NCBI GenBank assembly: GCA_963662175.1
Contig: OY759215.1
Span: forward strand, 19,953,079-20,017,078
Direction: 5' to 3'
DNA from: Aradus depressus
Taxonomy: Eukaryota; Arthropoda; Insecta; Hemiptera; Aradidae
DNA length: 64,000 nt
Below the pieces are notes generated by a model, which did not search any database, had not been told where the DNA came from, and was given only the letters and a program-made list of their open reading frames with translations. How positions within the stretch are numbered: position 1 is the stretch's first letter; every line of letters begins with the position of its first letter. The translations under genes were made by a program, and so were the position numbers. Below, piece after piece: positions 22,567 through 34,139 of the stretch.

Positions 22567-22955
22567 GAATTGACGGGATTAGAATCAAAATGATCTAAGT
22601 GACATTTTTAAAACCTTGAAGAAACTGTGCATTGTTTTTAACTGATTAAAAAAAATCTATAATTTATCGAAACCGGAAATATTTTGTCTTCTGCTTTTAT
22701 GGTGAAAGTTGCTGTTAGCAAACCATAAAATTGAATAAAAATCTTAATTTCAAGGACACTATTGATATGATTAAGTTACTTGTTCAAGTCACCAAAATGG
22801 TACAAGTGATTTGCCACTAGATCTCAGCACGGCTAGGATTTCACTTGTACAACTTTTTTCCTGAACAGAACTATCATTTTTGACCCGATTATGCACTTAA
22901 CGAAAAATTTTCAAAAATGTCACTTGGACCATTTTGATTCTAACCCCGTCAATTC
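22567..22955. mobile_element. Miniature inverted-repeat element, 389 bp
   Basis: The left arm GAATTGACGGGATTAGAATC continues AAAATGATCTAAGTGACATT. The right arm at 22910-22955 is the reverse complement with a few mismatches. Arms are about 46 bp, and there is no coding sequence. Confidence 0.65.
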
Positions 22956-23584
22956 ATGAACTCAATGTTTACTTGGAGAATTTATATAATCATGTAATTA
23001 CAATAGGTAGAGGTAAGAAATATAAGGAACCTCAAAAAAAAGAGTTATCACTGCATAATAATATTACATTTAAGGTCTTTAGTACATTTCATGATTACAT
23101 AACATTTTAAATATATATTTTCCTCCGGCATCCAATATTTTCAAGTTCCAATCTCACTTTCTTTTATTATTATTTGACTAAAAAGTAAAACGGACTAAGT
23201 AGAGTGTCGCTATCTATGAGGCAGTTCGTGAACTGCTGGCTCACTACACATGCGTCTTCCTATTGATTGTCTCATTCTACACTTTTGATCTTTATATGTT
23301 TTGCCAATTTCAATATGGCACTGCATTTTTTGGTTATTTTTTTTTTATTCTTTCTATTAATGAATAAATTAAATATTTCTGTTGACTTGATTTAGGAATT
23401 AGAAGTGAAGGTTAGAAGTAGTGCTCGTAAATGTGATGACTAACTCACACTCTTTACATATTAGAAAAAAATGTTTTCCCAGTACCCTAATGTCAAATGA
23501 TTGTTTACATTTGTTTGTAATATAACAATTATATCACAGAGTTTTTAATAAAATAAATAAATTCACCATTACATCTTTATTTGC

Positions 23585-23938
23585 CTAAATTATGAATATT
23601 ATATGGAATTTCATCCAATGCCGTTTGCCCTCTCCACCCGATGACCAGTGCCAATTACCCTCCCCGCCTGCCGACCAATGCCGCTTGCCTTTTCCTCCTG
23701 CCGTCCAGTGCCGCTTGCCCTCTCCTCTTGCCGTCCGGTGCCACTTGTCCTCTTCGTCCGCCGACCAATGCCAATTAACCTTCCTCCTGCCGTCCAATGC
23801 CGCTTGCCCTTTCCTCTTGCCGTCCAGTGCCACTTGCCCTCTTCGCCTGTCATATGCCTCTTCTCCCAGATCTTCCAGGCTTCTCTCCGGAGCGCCTGTC
23901 TTAGTTTGATACGAGCTGTCCCATGATATTCCTGCCAA
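23585..23938 (-). other. Unrecognised open frame with a 30-bp minisatellite
   Basis: About eight tandem 30-bp units (23610-23860) give decapeptide repeats on the minus strand, such as GKRHWTAGGK. A frame of 117 codons crosses the array. A second minus frame reads KLRQALRRKAWKIWEKRHM before the array. Units differ by substitutions but mostly keep the 30-bp length, so the frame survives; one unit at about 23780 is a base short. I do not recognise a protein family. It could be a piece of a transposon protein or a chance frame through a GC-rich minisatellite. Confidence 0.4.
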
Positions 23939-24575
23939 TCCGTTCGCTTATTCTATTCAACTCTTCACTCGCTTCTCGCTTTTTCATACTGATGTCTTTT
24001 CCTGTGGATCTGTAACATTTTCACTCCTCTGTGCCGAGTTAGTCATGAAGCTGTTTTACATTTTCCGTTTAGGCTTCTTTCCTTTTTGATCAGCTTTCTT
24101 AGAAAGGAAAGCTTGCTCTTTTTTCTTCTTATGTTAAAGCAGTAGTCTTTTATTATTATAAAAGGAGTATTTTTCAGTTTGTCTGCTTTATAATAATATA
24201 TTTAACTCTTCATCCTTTGGAAAATTGGCCAAAATAAATAAGTTCCTTTTATCCCTTGGGTGAGCTCTATTTCTCCAGATATCTTCTTTTATTTTTATCT
24301 TTTCTTCACGGAACGATAGTATTTTCGTAATCATTATTTTCTCAAGGAACTCTCGTAAAAATAAGCTCATTTCTCTTCCATTATTCATTGTACCAGTTTC
24401 TCTTCTCCGTCTCAATTACCCGCGGTTCAAAGTTTTCAAACTTGTTTTTTAATTTTCTCATTCCAGACGTGTTACTTTAGATTCAAGCTTTTCAGATTCT
24501 ATTTTTTTATTGCCAGATTGCTCAGCTTTATGTTAAAAACTATTTCAATTATTCAAAATCATGTCTCTAACTTTT

Positions 24576-24850
24576 ACTTCACCAGCTATAGAAGTATAGA
24601 GGAAGTTATGTAATCGGTTAGAAATTCGATGTTGAATTTTCAATGGAATTTAGTTTTCCGACGCCTTGATTTCAATAATGTAAAGACAAAATGTTGTGTG
24701 TTTCTGTGAACACGATAACTTCTGATAAAATGAATTTATCGACACGAAATCTTATGTGTATATCCAGAAACCCAATAGGATGACATGTATTGATTTATTG
24801 CCAAATCGACCAAAGGGAAGAATGGGATTAGACCACGGGAGCCCGGGTGA
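24576..24850 (+). repeat. Family R copy with palindromic start
   Basis: Opens with ACTTCACCAGCTATAGAAG continuing TATAGAGGAAGTTATGTAAT, an imperfect palindrome. Then come GAAATTCGATGTTGA, TTATCGACACGAAATCTTAT and AAATCGACCAAAGGGAAGA, the family signature. Confidence 0.6.
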
Positions 24851-25209
24851 TCACACTTCGCTCTGCCAGCTTTTGACCAGCAGTGGTGGCAGACCAGAGG
24901 GATAGGAAGAGTTGAATTTACATGAATACAAGGGGGAGAAACTGCCCATTCCCAGCATTCCTTAATTAGTAGTTACATACTTTAATGCAACTCAGTCTCT
25001 CGGCCGGCGAAAGGAAGTTTAGGAAATGATGAGTCGTTGATAAAAAGGAATTCATTTTCTTCTAGTTCCAGATCAGCTGTTCACGTTAAACAAAAATAGT
25101 GTTATAAAATTGCTCTTCAAAAAAATAATTAATAGTGCGGTTTTTACTGTGTTTGTAAAAACGTGAAACAGTGAAAAGTATCAGGGAGAGGACCTTTTCA
25201 CCAAACGGA

Positions 25210-26538
25210 ATGAGTTGCAGCGGGGCGCGCTCTTCCTGGGCTGAAGAGAGTGCACCAGTGCCCACGGCCAGCCACAGCCAGCCAAGTAACTTCAAACAGG
25301 TACCACACCAGCCCCTGGCTACAGCATCGATGGCCGTTGACCCTCCAGGCCTTAGTGGCAAGAAGAGGACCCTAGACCAGCCTGACCAGGAGACACCCGC
25401 CTCACACCTCGCCGTCACCAAGAGGTATAAATCTTACAACTCACCAGTCATAGTTTCTAACAGGTATTCCGCTCTAACCAATTTAGACACTTCCAAGCCC
25501 CAACCGACCGATTCAAATTCCGAAAATAGTAAAAAAATTAAAATACCTCCAATTTTTATTGTAGGTTACAATAACCTAAAAGAAATAACAGCTGACATAT
25601 TAAAGGTGGCTACATCACCGTTTGAAACCAAACAATGCCTCAAAGAAAAGATTAAAATTCAAGCGACCTCGTCAGACGATTTTAGGGCCCTGACAAAATT
25701 CTACGATACGCATAAAATTAACTATTATACTTATGTTAATCCAGAAACTAAAAATGTATCGGTGATTCTCCGAGGTGTGCCATACGCGTTCAGTGAAGAA
25801 GACGTCAAAAATGAATTGCTCCCTCACTACCCAGTTATTTCGGTCACCAGGTTGCACAATAGAGACAAAATGCCCACGCCATTGTGCGCAGTCGAACTGA
25901 CGTCCAATAACGACCAGGGAAAAGCCATATTTTCACTTACGAAACTATATTACAGTCGTATCCACGTGGAGGAAAGACGCCGGTCCCTGCACGTTCCTCA
26001 ATGCATGAACTGCCAAAAATTCGGGCACACCAAGAACTACTGCCGCCTTGAGTCGACCTGCGTTAAGTGTGCAGGGAATCACCATTATAAAGTTTGTCCT
26101 TTCCAAAAAACTGACAAACCGAAGTGCGCCAACTGTGGGGGCGACCATACCGCCAACTTTGGAGGCTGTCTGAAACGACCACCGAAACAGCAACTACAGT
26201 CAACTTCCGCAGGCACCACCGCAAGCCAAACATTTCACACTAATACAAATCAACCTCCGCAACACACACACGCACATTCAGCCAACACACCCAATACACC
26301 ACCATACGCACCTACCTCCCCGGAGCCCAAACCACATACGAACTTTTGGTTTGAAAAAAATCGAAGTAGGCCAACACCACCGCAACCTAATACTGCAAAC
26401 AATGGAATTAGCTCTGAGGCAACGACTGACCTGACTGGACTCATCATGAACCTCATCAAACCATTCATCCCCCACATCCAAGCTTTCTTATCCAATTTAT
26501 TCACTAACCTTTTTTCGATGAATCATGGCAAACCCTAA
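25210..26538 (+). CDS. Jockey LINE ORF1: gag-like nucleic-acid-binding protein
   Basis: 442 codons from ATG at 25210 (MSCSGARSSWAEESAP), the first ATG in the frame; the frame itself is open from 25171. The middle (about residues 100-240) matches the PRE_C2HC region found before zinc knuckles in insect X-element/Jockey ORF1 proteins (VILRGVPYAFSEEDVKNELL, then a VTRLHNRD segment). Three CCHC knuckles follow: CMNCQKFGHTKNYC, CVKCAGNHHYKVC and CANCGGDHTANFGGC. A proline/threonine-rich tail follows. ORF1 protein binds LINE RNA into a ribonucleoprotein. The frame is intact. Confidence 0.9.
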   Translation: MSCSGARSSWAEESAPVPTASHSQPSNFKQVPHQPLATASMAVDPPGLSGKKRTLDQPDQETPASHLAVTKRYKSYNSPVIVSNRYSALTNLDTSKPQPTDSNSENSKKIKIPPIFIVGYNNLKEITADILKVATSPFETKQCLKEKIKIQATSSDDFRALTKFYDTHKINYYTYVNPETKNVSVILRGVPYAFSEEDVKNELLPHYPVISVTRLHNRDKMPTPLCAVELTSNNDQGKAIFSLTKLYYSRIHVEERRRSLHVPQCMNCQKFGHTKNYCRLESTCVKCAGNHHYKVCPFQKTDKPKCANCGGDHTANFGGCLKRPPKQQLQSTSAGTTASQTFHTNTNQPPQHTHAHSANTPNTPPYAPTSPEPKPHTNFWFEKNRSRPTPPQPNTANNGISSEATTDLTGLIMNLIKPFIPHIQAFLSNLFTNLFSMNHGKP

Positions 26539-29218
26539 TCTGGGAACTTTTCAAAATTTAACTATATTAAACTGGAATGCGGACGGCTTAAAGATAAGGC
26601 AACCGTCATTAACCAACTTTTTATCACGATATAATGTCGACATTGCATGCATAACTGAGACCCACCTCTAACCGACAGACAAACTCAAACTCTCTGGCTA
26701 CTGTTCATATAGACTGGACCGACCGACACGTTTCGGTGGTGTTGGCATTTTCATCAAACGACACCTGAAACATTCACAGATTAACATTCCCCCTCTCCAG
26801 AACTTGGAGGCAGTTGGAGTCACCCTCACCACACTCTCCGGCACACTCAACATCATATCAGCATACCATCGACCGAACACAAGACTGGTACAGACTGACT
26901 TCGAACATATTTTCACAGGACTACCGACTATAATGATCGGGGACCTCAACAGCAAACACACGCTATGGGGATGCAGAAGACAGAATAACAACGGGACTAG
27001 ACTACAATCCATCTCAGAAAACCTGGGGATACAAATATCGACACCTGAAGAACCGACATTCTACCCAACTCAACGAACATACCAACCCGACATACTGGAC
27101 ATAGGACTGATACACAACTTTAACTTGCCCCTGTTTCACGAGACACTGACCGACTTAGACTCAGACCATCTCCCAGTTATCTGCTCCTTCCTAGCACGGC
27201 CACAGAAGGAGGAATATCTTCCAAGGTTGATCACGGGGAAGATCTGGGCCACGTTTGAAGACGGAATGAACTGTCTCGGAGTCCCCCATCATTATAGCAC
27301 GACGGACGACATTGACAATGCAGTTAGGACGTTCACACAAACCATACACACCTCAGTACATGAAGCAACATACCGACATTTCACTGACAAACGACACCTA
27401 TTCCACAACAAGACACCAACACATATAATGGATATGATCCGTACAAAGAACACACTACGACAACACTGGCAAAGAACAAGAGATCCCCTTGAGAAAAGAG
27501 AACTGAATCGCCTGACCCGACGCATACGATGGGAACTTGACAACGACAGAATCACGAACTATCGGAAATACTTGACTGGCATGACTCCGGGCGACAAAAA
27601 CTTATGGAAAGAGACACGACGACTTCTAGACCAAAGGACACCCCTACCCATCTTAACTGACGGACAAATGACTGCCACAACTGACAAAGAGAAAACCGAA
27701 TTACTGGCGACCCATTTGGAAAATAAATTCACAACGACAAACGCTGACGATCATGAAACACTCATCACAGTTCAATCATACCTCTCCAACACACTTCACA
27801 CAGTCGAAGCATCCATACAGCATACCACACTATCAGAAATACACGTCCACATTACACGACTACACACCAAGAAGGCCCCCGGTGAAGACATCATCCCCAA
27901 CCTGGTGCTGAAGAAGCTTCCTCCGAAGAGCATAGCCTACCTGGCAAGTGTGTTCAACGCCTGTCTTCGCCACGGCTACTTTCCTGCAGACTGGAAAAAC
28001 GCCGTTGTTTTAACATTTCACAAGCCAGGAAAGGCAAAAAACGACCCAGGCAGCTATAGACCAATAAGCCTTTTAAATAGCCTCTCAAAGCTGATGGAGA
28101 AAATAATTCACAAGAGGCTCCTCCGTCATCTGGAGACTGCAGGGACCATCCCTGCCCACCAGTTTGGGTTTAAATCAAACCGCTCAGCAGTCCATCATCT
28201 ACAGAGAGTTGCTGAGACCATTGTGGGGGGCTTTGAGCGGAAGCAGTACACAGTAGCAGCCTTCTTGGATGTCGCAGCTGCCTTCGACACCGTCTGGCAC
28301 GAGGGCTTGCTCTTCAAATTAAAACAGACCTGGCCTCCGCAATACATCCAGAACATCATTAGCTCTTTTCTTCGTGACAGAACATTCCAAATAAGGGTGA
28401 ACAACACACTGAGCTCCAGAAAGAAGATATCAGCGGGAGTCCCCCAAGGTGCGATCCTCAGTCCACTCTTGTTTGATCTGTTCTGTCACGACATGCCAGA
28501 ACCAGTCTCTGCAACCCTGGCGACTTACGCTGACGACACGTTGATCCTCAGCCAAAACATAGCTCTGGAAGCGGCCATCGACTCCCTACAAATCCAGGTG
28601 GATGAGATCGGCCAGTGGTTTGGAAAATGGAAGCTTAAGTTGAACGGTGGGAAGACGGAGGCGAAGGTGTTCGCTTTACGCCGCTTCTCGATAGAACACC
28701 TCAGAAGGCTGCAAATCGACCAACTCCCAATTCCATGGAATCCTAAAGACCAGGGTGTGCGCTATCTTGGAGTGCATCTTGACACAAGACTAACATGGCG
28801 CCTACATATCAACATAAAACTCCAACAAGCACACACACGACTCAGGCTCATCTACCCACTCATAAACAGGAATACACCACTCAGACACACATGCACATCC
28901 TTACTTTACAAAACATTAATACTTCCACTCTTAACCTACGCTTGCCCCGTATGGTTCTGCACTAGCCACACTAACATAACACGATTACAAACATTCCAAA
29001 ACAAAGTCCTCCGGATAGCGGTGAACGCACCCTGGTTTATCAGGAACACCCAAATCCATCGGGAACTGGGAGTTGCTCCTTTTGCAGCCCACATTGAGAA
29101 ACTCACCCGAACCTTCCATCAAGGTCTGCCAGCCTGCTCTGGTGCGGTTCACTACAGTCTCGGCCAGCCTGTACCTCGCAGGCTGCAACCAAGACTGTAC
29201 CAAGACTTTTTGTTTTAA
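26525..29218 (+). pseudogene. Jockey LINE ORF2: endonuclease-reverse transcriptase with one stop
   Basis: Starts at ATG 26525, overlapping the ORF1 end by 14 bp. The frame of 897 codons is broken only by TAA at 26669-26671 (codon 49). An AP-type endonuclease comes first: LNWNADGLKI, ITETHL just before the stop, GDLNSKHTLWGC and LDSDHLPVICSF. The reverse transcriptase follows, with GSYRPISLLNSLSKLMEKII, AFLDVAAAFDTVWH, GVPQGAILSPLLF and the catalytic TYADDTLIL. The C-terminal thumb region ends at a natural stop. The endonuclease nicks the target and the reverse transcriptase copies the RNA there. The single lesion suggests a recent insertion. Confidence 0.9.
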
Positions 29219-29502
29219 TTATAATTTTCATGTTTATTTGCTCATTTTGTGTAAAGTACATATTTAGTACTGGTCCAAATAAAATGTTTTTCTTCTTCTT
29301 CTTCTAGTTCGTGAAACTTGAAAAAAATGACGGGTACAATATCTGTATTCAACAATAATCATAATTATTCAATAACACAGAAAATAGGTCTTTTGAAAGC
29401 CCTCAAGTTGATTCTGGCTAATTGAAGCTAGGCAGTGATCCTGTATTTTAATAAATAATTATTTTTTAATATAATTTGAGAAATTTCTATTCTATAGTTA
29501 TT

Positions 29503-29790
29503 GTGACTCATGCCCGGGCTTAAACTTCGAGGTCATATCGCCTACTACCACAGCACTCTTTCTTCGCTCTGTTGGACATGAGCCCGAAATATTGCCATCT
29601 TAAATTTTAAATTTTTATTCACCTAGGGCTCCTCTTTAACGAGTACCTGACATCGTACAGGCTCGGGACCATCGCTTAACTTCCCATCCGAAGAACGGTG
29701 TCCTCAAGGTTTTTTCACCTCTCAGATAAAATACCTAAGGGCCTCGGCTGGGCTTAGAACCCGCGGTTTTAAGCACGCATGCCACTCAAG
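29503..29790 (-). mobile_element. tRNA-derived SINE, head partly decayed
   Basis: The minus strand runs from the decayed head (GAGTGGCATGCGTGCTTAA) through GGGTTCTAAGCCCAGCC to CCCGGGCATGAGTCAC. Confidence 0.8.
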
Positions 29791-29998
29791 TATGATTTTT
29801 ATAAGGAAGTTTCCTCCTTTGGGCTTTTCAGTACACAAATTATAAAATTTAATATTCATTCATTAATTTTGGCGACCCAGTCTGCTTTACACGATATTTA
29901 CATAAACAATTAAAGGCAAAATTAGCTACTGGAACGTTTGGATTTCTTTGGAATCTTTATAAATAAAATTATTGTTGTTTGTTTTTATGCAAATTACA

Positions 29999-30074
29999 AG
30001 GCCATATCGCCCACTACCAGAGCGCTCTTTCGTCACTCTTGTATAGCGTCATGGACCCGACTCTACTGTGGGAT
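29999..30074 (-). mobile_element. SINE 3'-body fragment
   Basis: Keeps the CACAGTAGAGTCGGGTCC and GAGCGCTCTGGTAGTGGGCG words only. Confidence 0.65.
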
Positions 30075-30283
30075 TTAAAAAAAAAAGTTATATGAGGGGA
30101 TTTAAACGAAATACACTTTTGTAGTGCTTTGTTTTTTTTACTTTCTCAAATGGGCTGTTCTACCTCATATTTTTTCTCCCACCCTTCCCATGAAATACAA
30201 TTTCCACGAACGTCCTCAAGTTATTGATTAGTACAAGCTCCAAGCGAAGAGGTAATTTTTCCCAGTTGTTTTCCAATCGTCAT

Positions 30284-30362
30284 ACGTATATGTTATATTT
30301 TGTAATAAATGGATCATAAATGGATCACGTATATGTTATATTTTGTAATAAATGGATCACCA
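30284..30362 (+). repeat. Two-copy direct repeat
   Basis: ACGTATATGTTATATTTTGT plus AATAAATGGATCA occurs twice with a 43-bp period, 54 bp before a satellite array. Confidence 0.7.
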
Positions 30363-30415
30363 TCATGGCCTCTCGATAACTCATTTCAATTTATGGATAG
30401 TTTAAGCTCTAAAAG

Positions 30416-31752
30416 AGAGGATGTCAATCAGTAGGGTGGAATGGCAGAAGTGAACGCTATACTAGCTTAAATATATGCTAGCTTAAATAGAGGATGTCAG
30501 TCAGTAGGATGGAATGGGGGAAGTGAACGCTATACTAGCTTAATTAGAGGATGTCAGTCAGTAGGATGGAATGGGGGAAGTGAACGCTATACTAGCTTAA
30601 ATATATGCTAGCTTAAATAGAGGATGTCAGTCAGTAGGATGGAATGGGGGAAGTGAACGCTATACTAGCTTAATTAGAGGATGTCAGTCAGTAGGATGGA
30701 ATGGGGGAAGTGAACGCTATACTAGCTTAAATATATGCTAGCTTAAATAGAGGATGTCAGTCAGTAGGATGGAATGGGGGAAGTGAACGCTATACTAGCT
30801 TAAATATATGCTAGCTTAAATAGAGGATGTCAGTCAGTAGGATGGAATGGGGGAAGTGAACGCTATACTAGTTTAATTAGAGGATGTCAGTCAGTAGGAT
30901 GGAATGGGGGAAGTGAACGCTATACTAGCTTAAATATATGCTAGCTTAAATAGAGGATGTCAGTCAGTAGGATGGAATGGGGGAAGTGAACGCTATACTA
31001 GCTTAATTAGAGGATGTCAGTCAGTAGGATGGAATGGGGGAAGTGAACGCTATACTAGCTTAAATATATGCTAGCTTAAATAGAGGATGTCAGTCAGTAG
31101 GATGGAATGGGGGAAGTGAACGCTATACTAGCTTAATTTAGAGGATGTCAGTCAGTAGGATGGAATGGGGGAAGTGAACGCTATACTAGCTTAAATATAT
31201 GCTAGCTTAAATAGAGGATGTCAGTCAGTAGGATGGAATGGGGGAAGTGAACGCTATACTAGCTTAAATATATGCTAGCTTAAATAGAGGATGTCAGTCA
31301 GTAGGATGGAATGGGGGAAGTGAACGCTATACTAGCTTAATTAGAGGATGTCAGTCAGTAGGATGGAATGGGAGAAGTGAACGCTTTACTAGCTTAAATA
31401 TATGCTAGCTTAAATAGAGGATGTCAGTCAGTAGGATGGAATGGGGGAAGTGAACGCTATACTAGCTTAATTAGAGGATGTCAGTCAGTAGGATGGAATG
31501 GGGGAAGTGAACGCTATACTAGCTTAAATATATGCTAGCTTAAATAGAGGATGTCAGTCAGTAGGATGGAATGGGGGAAGTGAACGCTATACTAGCTTAA
31601 ATATATGCTAGCTTAAATAGAGGATGTCAGTCAGTAGGATGGAATGGGGGAAGTGAACGCTATACTAGCTTAAATATATGCTAGCTTAAATAGAGGATGT
31701 CAGTCAGTAGGATGGAATGGGGGAACTGAACGCTATACTAGCTTAAATAGAG
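30416..31752. repeat. Tandem array of 73-bp and 57-bp units (20 units)
   Basis: Each unit starts AGAGGATGTCAGTCAGTAGG. Unit starts spaced 73 (L) or 57-58 (S) give the order L S L S L L S L S L S L L S L S L L L plus a last partial unit. L carries CTAGCTTAAAT twice, 16 bp apart; S has it once, so S is explained by loss between those short repeats. Units are almost identical, indicating recent expansion or homogenisation. No open frame. Confidence 0.95.
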
Positions 31753-31959
31753 AGTTATTAGAGTTTTTCATCGGTATTTAACCTTTGAGGAGCGGAAGTG
31801 TTTACCTTGGTCAAGATCAAATATCCTGTTTACGGGTCAACACTCTCGATGTCACAATCGCGGTTCCTTGGCCGAGCCAATCTCAATAAACGGGGAACAA
31901 AGATTTGTTTTTCCTGAACTCTTTCGAGTTTTCTGACAAAGTCCCCTTCACCGCCTTCT

Positions 31960-32200
31960 CACATAAGCCTCCTCCCTTTGGTCGATTTGGCTGAAAAATA
32001 AATAGATTTCGTCGTCAAAGGGTTCTGGACTCACATATTAAATTTCGTGTCGATTTATTCATTCTATCGGGAGTTACCGTGTCCTCAGACACACAGAAAT
32101 AATTTTTTTTCATATTAGTAATCTAGTGGTCGGAAATTTCGCATCGAATTTTTGACCGATATCATAACTTCCCCCATACTTCGTAAAGTATAGGAAGTGA
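31960..32200 (-). repeat. Family R copy, minus strand
   Basis: Reads CCCTTTGGTCGATTTGGCTG, AATTTCGTGTCGATTTATTC, a purine/A tract and, at the end, ATAACTTCCCCCATACTTCG before AAAGTATAGGAAGTGAAA. It lies about 200 bp beyond the 73/57-bp array. Confidence 0.65.
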
Positions 32201-33237
32201 AATTGTGAAATGGAATACTGGAAACAAAATATGAAAAGAACGAAAATCCAGGAACGGAATAAGAAGAGAATTTTATTGAAAACAAAAAGCTTTAGAATGG
32301 ACTCAACACAGAAGATCGAAATGTGCACAAGATTTATATTTTACTACTTAGATTAGTTAGCTGAAACTAGCTAGGGATGTAATTTAATAATAATATTTTG
32401 GTCTTATCTCTTCAGGGAAAGGTCCTAACCAGTTGAACCATAAACAGATTAACTAATTTGGGAAACAAAAAATATTTTGAAAAAAGGAGTTGGAAAATAG
32501 CCACTATCATGTCATAAAATAAGTAGATTTTTTCAAAAAACTATAGGTTTGTATTCCATCGGCTTTGAGATTTCAGACTGCCATTTTTTGGATCTCGAGG
32601 AATGGATATTTTGAAAATTTCATAATAAAAATGTTCATAAAATAAGTCACCCTTTTTGCACTGGGCTCCTGGACTATAAGGGCTTATAAACCTGGAAATT
32701 TAGGGGTAGGTTTCTTTCATATTGTAGATCCCGGAAAAAAAAAAAGAAAAACTGAAACAATTCTGATTTTAAATACCTTCGGAGAACAAAAAACTTTAGA
32801 GATCATCGTGACTTATGATTATCTCGACTAAAGATCCCAATAACAAGGTTTCTTATGTTGACTTAATAAATTGCCCTTTTGATTAGATTATTTTACCCTT
32901 TATGTTACAAATATAAAGAGTAAAAATCATCTACACACTTTGATCTAATTCTGAGGCACTTCCTCGTGGCTTATAAATTGGAAATTTTATATGTAGCTCC
33001 CTAGCATATTGCAGGTCTTGAGAAAAATAATCCTCAAGAAAATAAATAACCCAATGGCAAGATTTTTTGTGGACTTTCTGACTGTTTGCTGTTTATCGTA
33101 TCATTTTTACTATAAGTTAAATATCAATGACATCTGTCGAAAAACTGTTTATCTATTACACTGTTTATTTATTATTTCCGGGGAATTTACATTATAGAGG
33201 AATGACACAGAAATGTTATAGATAAAGATTGTTCTTT

Positions 33238-33816
33238 CAGTTAAGCTATATAAGATATAATCGGGTCATGTCGGTGAAGCTATATAATATATAATCGTAT
33301 CATGTCGGTGAAGCTATATAATATATAATCGTATCAAGTCGGTGAAGCTATATAAGATATAATCGTGTCATGTCGGTGAAGCTATATAATATATAATCGT
33401 ATCAAGTCGGTGAAGCTATATAAGATATAATCGTATCAGGTCGGTGAAGGTATATAATATATAATCGTATCATGTCGGTGAAGCTACATAATATATAATC
33501 GTGTCATGTCGGTGAAGCTATATAATATATAATCGTGTCAGGTCGATGAAGCTATATAAGATATAATCGTGTCAGGTCGGTGAAGCTATATAAGATATAA
33601 TCGTATCATGTCGGTGAAGGTATATAAGATATAATCGTATCAGGTCGATGAAGCTATATAAGATATAATCGTGTCAGGTCGGTGAAGCTATATAAGATAT
33701 AATCGTATCATGTCGGTGAAGGTATATAAGATATAATCGTATCATGTCCGTGAAGCTATATAATATATAATCGTATCATGTCGGTGAAGCTATATAAGAT
33801 ATAATCGTGTCATGTA
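33238..33816. repeat. Tandem array of 34-bp units (about 17 copies)
   Basis: The unit is GTCGGTGAAGCTATATAATA followed by TATAATCGTATCAT. Variable positions (ATATAAG/ATATAAT, GTATC/GTGTC, TCATG/TCAGG/TCAAG) are mixed between units. It is very AT-rich with a TATATAATATATA core that can fold on itself. Confidence 0.95.
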
Positions 33817-34139
33817 CATTTTTTGAAAGTTATTCCCGGGACACCCCTTGTGATCTTTCTAATCAGTGAATTAGATGTATTGACATTCGATTGGATGCTA
33901 AATGAAAATGGAATCAACATAAACAAAAAAACCCATACACTAAAATATATTTATAATGTATCTCAAGGGCGGTGGTGCCTTCTAAGTGGGAAATATTTCA
34001 GTAATAGAACCAAGAGGTCCAAGCAAATAGGGCGTAAAAAGCCAGAGCGTTATGATGAGGTTATTGCAACATTATACCTCTTAAACAGAAAATCGCCACT
34101 TGGCGTATATATTGTAAATTGTACCATTACATTTCCATT

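Larger units (their letters stand above)
25057..29310 (+). mobile_element. Jockey-type LINE, near full length, with 12-bp target-site duplication
   Basis: The element lies between two copies of TTCTTCTAGTTC (25057-25068 and 29299-29310). It has a 5' untranslated region of about 140 bp starting CAGATCAGCTGTTCACG, ORF1 (gag-like), ORF2 (endonuclease and reverse transcriptase) and a short 3' end AATAAAATGTTT followed by (TTC)n. Because the tail repeat and target share TTC, the exact 3' border is ambiguous by a few bases. It lies in sense orientation in the CASK intron and is clearly more GC-rich than the host DNA. Confidence 0.85.
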
